From contig JAGAIH010000285.1 of the NCBI GenBank assembly GCA_017626655.1, forward strand, positions 1 through 6,314: a stretch of DNA of 6,314 nucleotides. The letters run 5' to 3'. The DNA is from Clostridia bacterium. GTDB lineage: Bacteria; Bacillota_A; Clostridia; Oscillospirales; CAG-272. Positions 5,708 to 6,314 of this stretch are shown here, one piece after another (positions within the stretch are counted from its first letter, which is position 1; every line of letters begins with the position of its first letter). A model generated the notes under the pieces. The model searched no databases. It saw nothing but the letters and a program-made list of their open reading frames with translations, and was not told the DNA's origin. The position numbers and the translations under genes were made by a program.

Positions 5708-6314
5708 ATGAAGCTCCCAACCCGCACGACCGCCCTGCTCCTGGCCCTGCTCCTCTTGTCGGTCGGTCTTGCCGCCCTCCCCGTTTCCGCCGCCGCCGAC
5801 ACGGTCTACCTCGGCGACCGCCAGGACCTCTTCCTGGGCCGCGACAGCCTGGACGGCTTCGGCTGGAACACCGCCCATTCGGGCGAGCCCATCACCATCG
5901 GCAAGCAGAAATTCGACAAGGGCCTGGGCTTCCATTGCCTCCCCGATAAGGACGCCTACTGCGAGTTCGATATCTCCTCCCTGGGCATGAAATACTTCGC
6001 CGCCTCGGTGGGAGTCCTGAAGGAAGCGGGCTACTTCATCGAGTGGGGAAGCATCTCCTTCCACGTCTACGGGGACGGTAAGCTCCTGGCCTCCACCCCC
6101 ATGATCTCCTGGAACGAGGAGCCTATGCTACTGACCTGCTCGGTGGAGGGGGTCAAGACCCTGCGTCTCGTCCAGAAGAACGAGAACGGCCACGCCTGCG
6201 ACGCGGGCGTCTGGGGCGATGCCCGCCTCACGACCAAGGAGCCTACCCAAAACGACCAAGAGGAGGATCTCCCCGTGCTGAACCCCGATAAGACCGATCT
6301 GCCCCAGCCCTCGG
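5708..6314 (+). CDS. Secreted NPCBM-domain protein, N-terminal part
   Basis: The frame from ATG 5708 is open for 202 codons and runs off the window, so the C-terminus is missing. Residues 1-30 form a signal peptide: MKLPTRT, a Leu/Ala-rich core, and a probable cleavage site after VSA or AAA. Residues about 32-175 match the NPCBM domain (PF08305), a beta-sandwich carbohydrate-binding module found in secreted glycosidases and other surface proteins. Visible hallmarks are GFGWNTAHSGEPITIG (50-65), KGLGFH (71-76), WGSISFHVYGDGKLL (113-127), GVKTLRLV (148-155) and GVWGDARL (167-174). A linker rich in Asp, Glu and Pro follows (about 176-202), suggesting that another domain, an anchor or a catalytic unit, lies beyond the window. 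The start is supported by AAAGGAGG 7 nt upstream and a full-consensus promoter. It is divergent from the ECF sigma operon and shares its promoter region. It may bind host or bacterial glycans at the cell surface; the ligand cannot be read from the sequence. Confidence 0.88.
   Translation, partial: MKLPTRTTALLLALLLLSVGLAALPVSAAADTVYLGDRQDLFLGRDSLDGFGWNTAHSGEPITIGKQKFDKGLGFHCLPDKDAYCEFDISSLGMKYFAASVGVLKEAGYFIEWGSISFHVYGDGKLLASTPMISWNEEPMLLTCSVEGVKTLRLVQKNENGHACDAGVWGDARLTTKEPTQNDQEEDLPVLNPDKTDLPQPS

Noticed and set aside
5623..5949. A 108-codon plus-strand open frame starting upstream of the NPCBM gene
   Set aside because: It starts upstream of the promoter -10 box, is out of frame with the NPCBM gene, and turns into a Pro/Arg-rich sequence typical of a shifted reading of GC-rich coding DNA.
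5675..6064. A 129-codon minus-strand open frame opposite the NPCBM gene
   Set aside because: The plus strand has a consensus promoter, ribosome binding site, signal peptide and NPCBM domain. The minus frame is low in complexity and has no family signature.
1..6314. CRISPR array, tRNA, rRNA, insertion sequence or attachment site
   Set aside because: No regularly spaced repeats, cloverleaf-like sequences, transposase motifs or flanking terminal repeats were seen on reading the window.

Overview
The window looks like chromosomal DNA from a GC-rich member of the Firmicutes, most likely a gut-type Clostridia (Oscillospiraceae/Ruminococcaceae-like). This rests on gene content, strong AGGAGG-type ribosome binding sites, consensus TTGACA/TATAAT promoters, and a clostridial-style ECF sigma factor with its membrane partner. 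The genus cannot be named from this sequence alone.

Layout: everything from base 1 to 5500 reads on the minus strand, and the last gene reads on the plus strand. Read in the minus direction, a two-gene regulatory operon comes first: an ECF sigma factor (5500-4946), then a polytopic membrane protein that overlaps it by 4 bp (4949-3939) and is probably its anti-sigma factor. A strong hairpin terminator closes this operon (3918-3880). A second minus-strand unit starts at its own promoter (3833-3805): a small DUF951 protein (3769-3560, GTG start), a large YfhO-family membrane glycosyltransferase (3509-453), and the 5' end of ruvA (380 to beyond base 1). A hairpin in the yfhO-ruvA gap may tune the last step. 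On the plus strand, a secreted protein with an NPCBM carbohydrate-binding domain starts at 5708 and runs off the end of the window.

The most interesting region is the 207-bp gap between the sigma gene and the NPCBM gene. It holds two divergent promoters of sigma-A type whose -35 boxes stand back to back and form a perfect inverted repeat with 9-bp arms and a 2-bp spacer (5631-5650). A factor bound there would cover both promoters at once. The sigma operon is also visibly poorer in GC than its neighbours (about 45% against 60% in hand-counted 60-base samples), which suggests a separate origin.

How the genes may work together: the sigma/anti-sigma pair probably senses an envelope condition. 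The divergent NPCBM protein is a plausible co-regulated surface product, but this is inference from arrangement only. YfhO-type enzymes glycosylate cell-surface polymers in other Firmicutes, so much of the window concerns the envelope; RuvA (recombination) is the exception. No mobile element, CRISPR array, tRNA or rRNA was seen.
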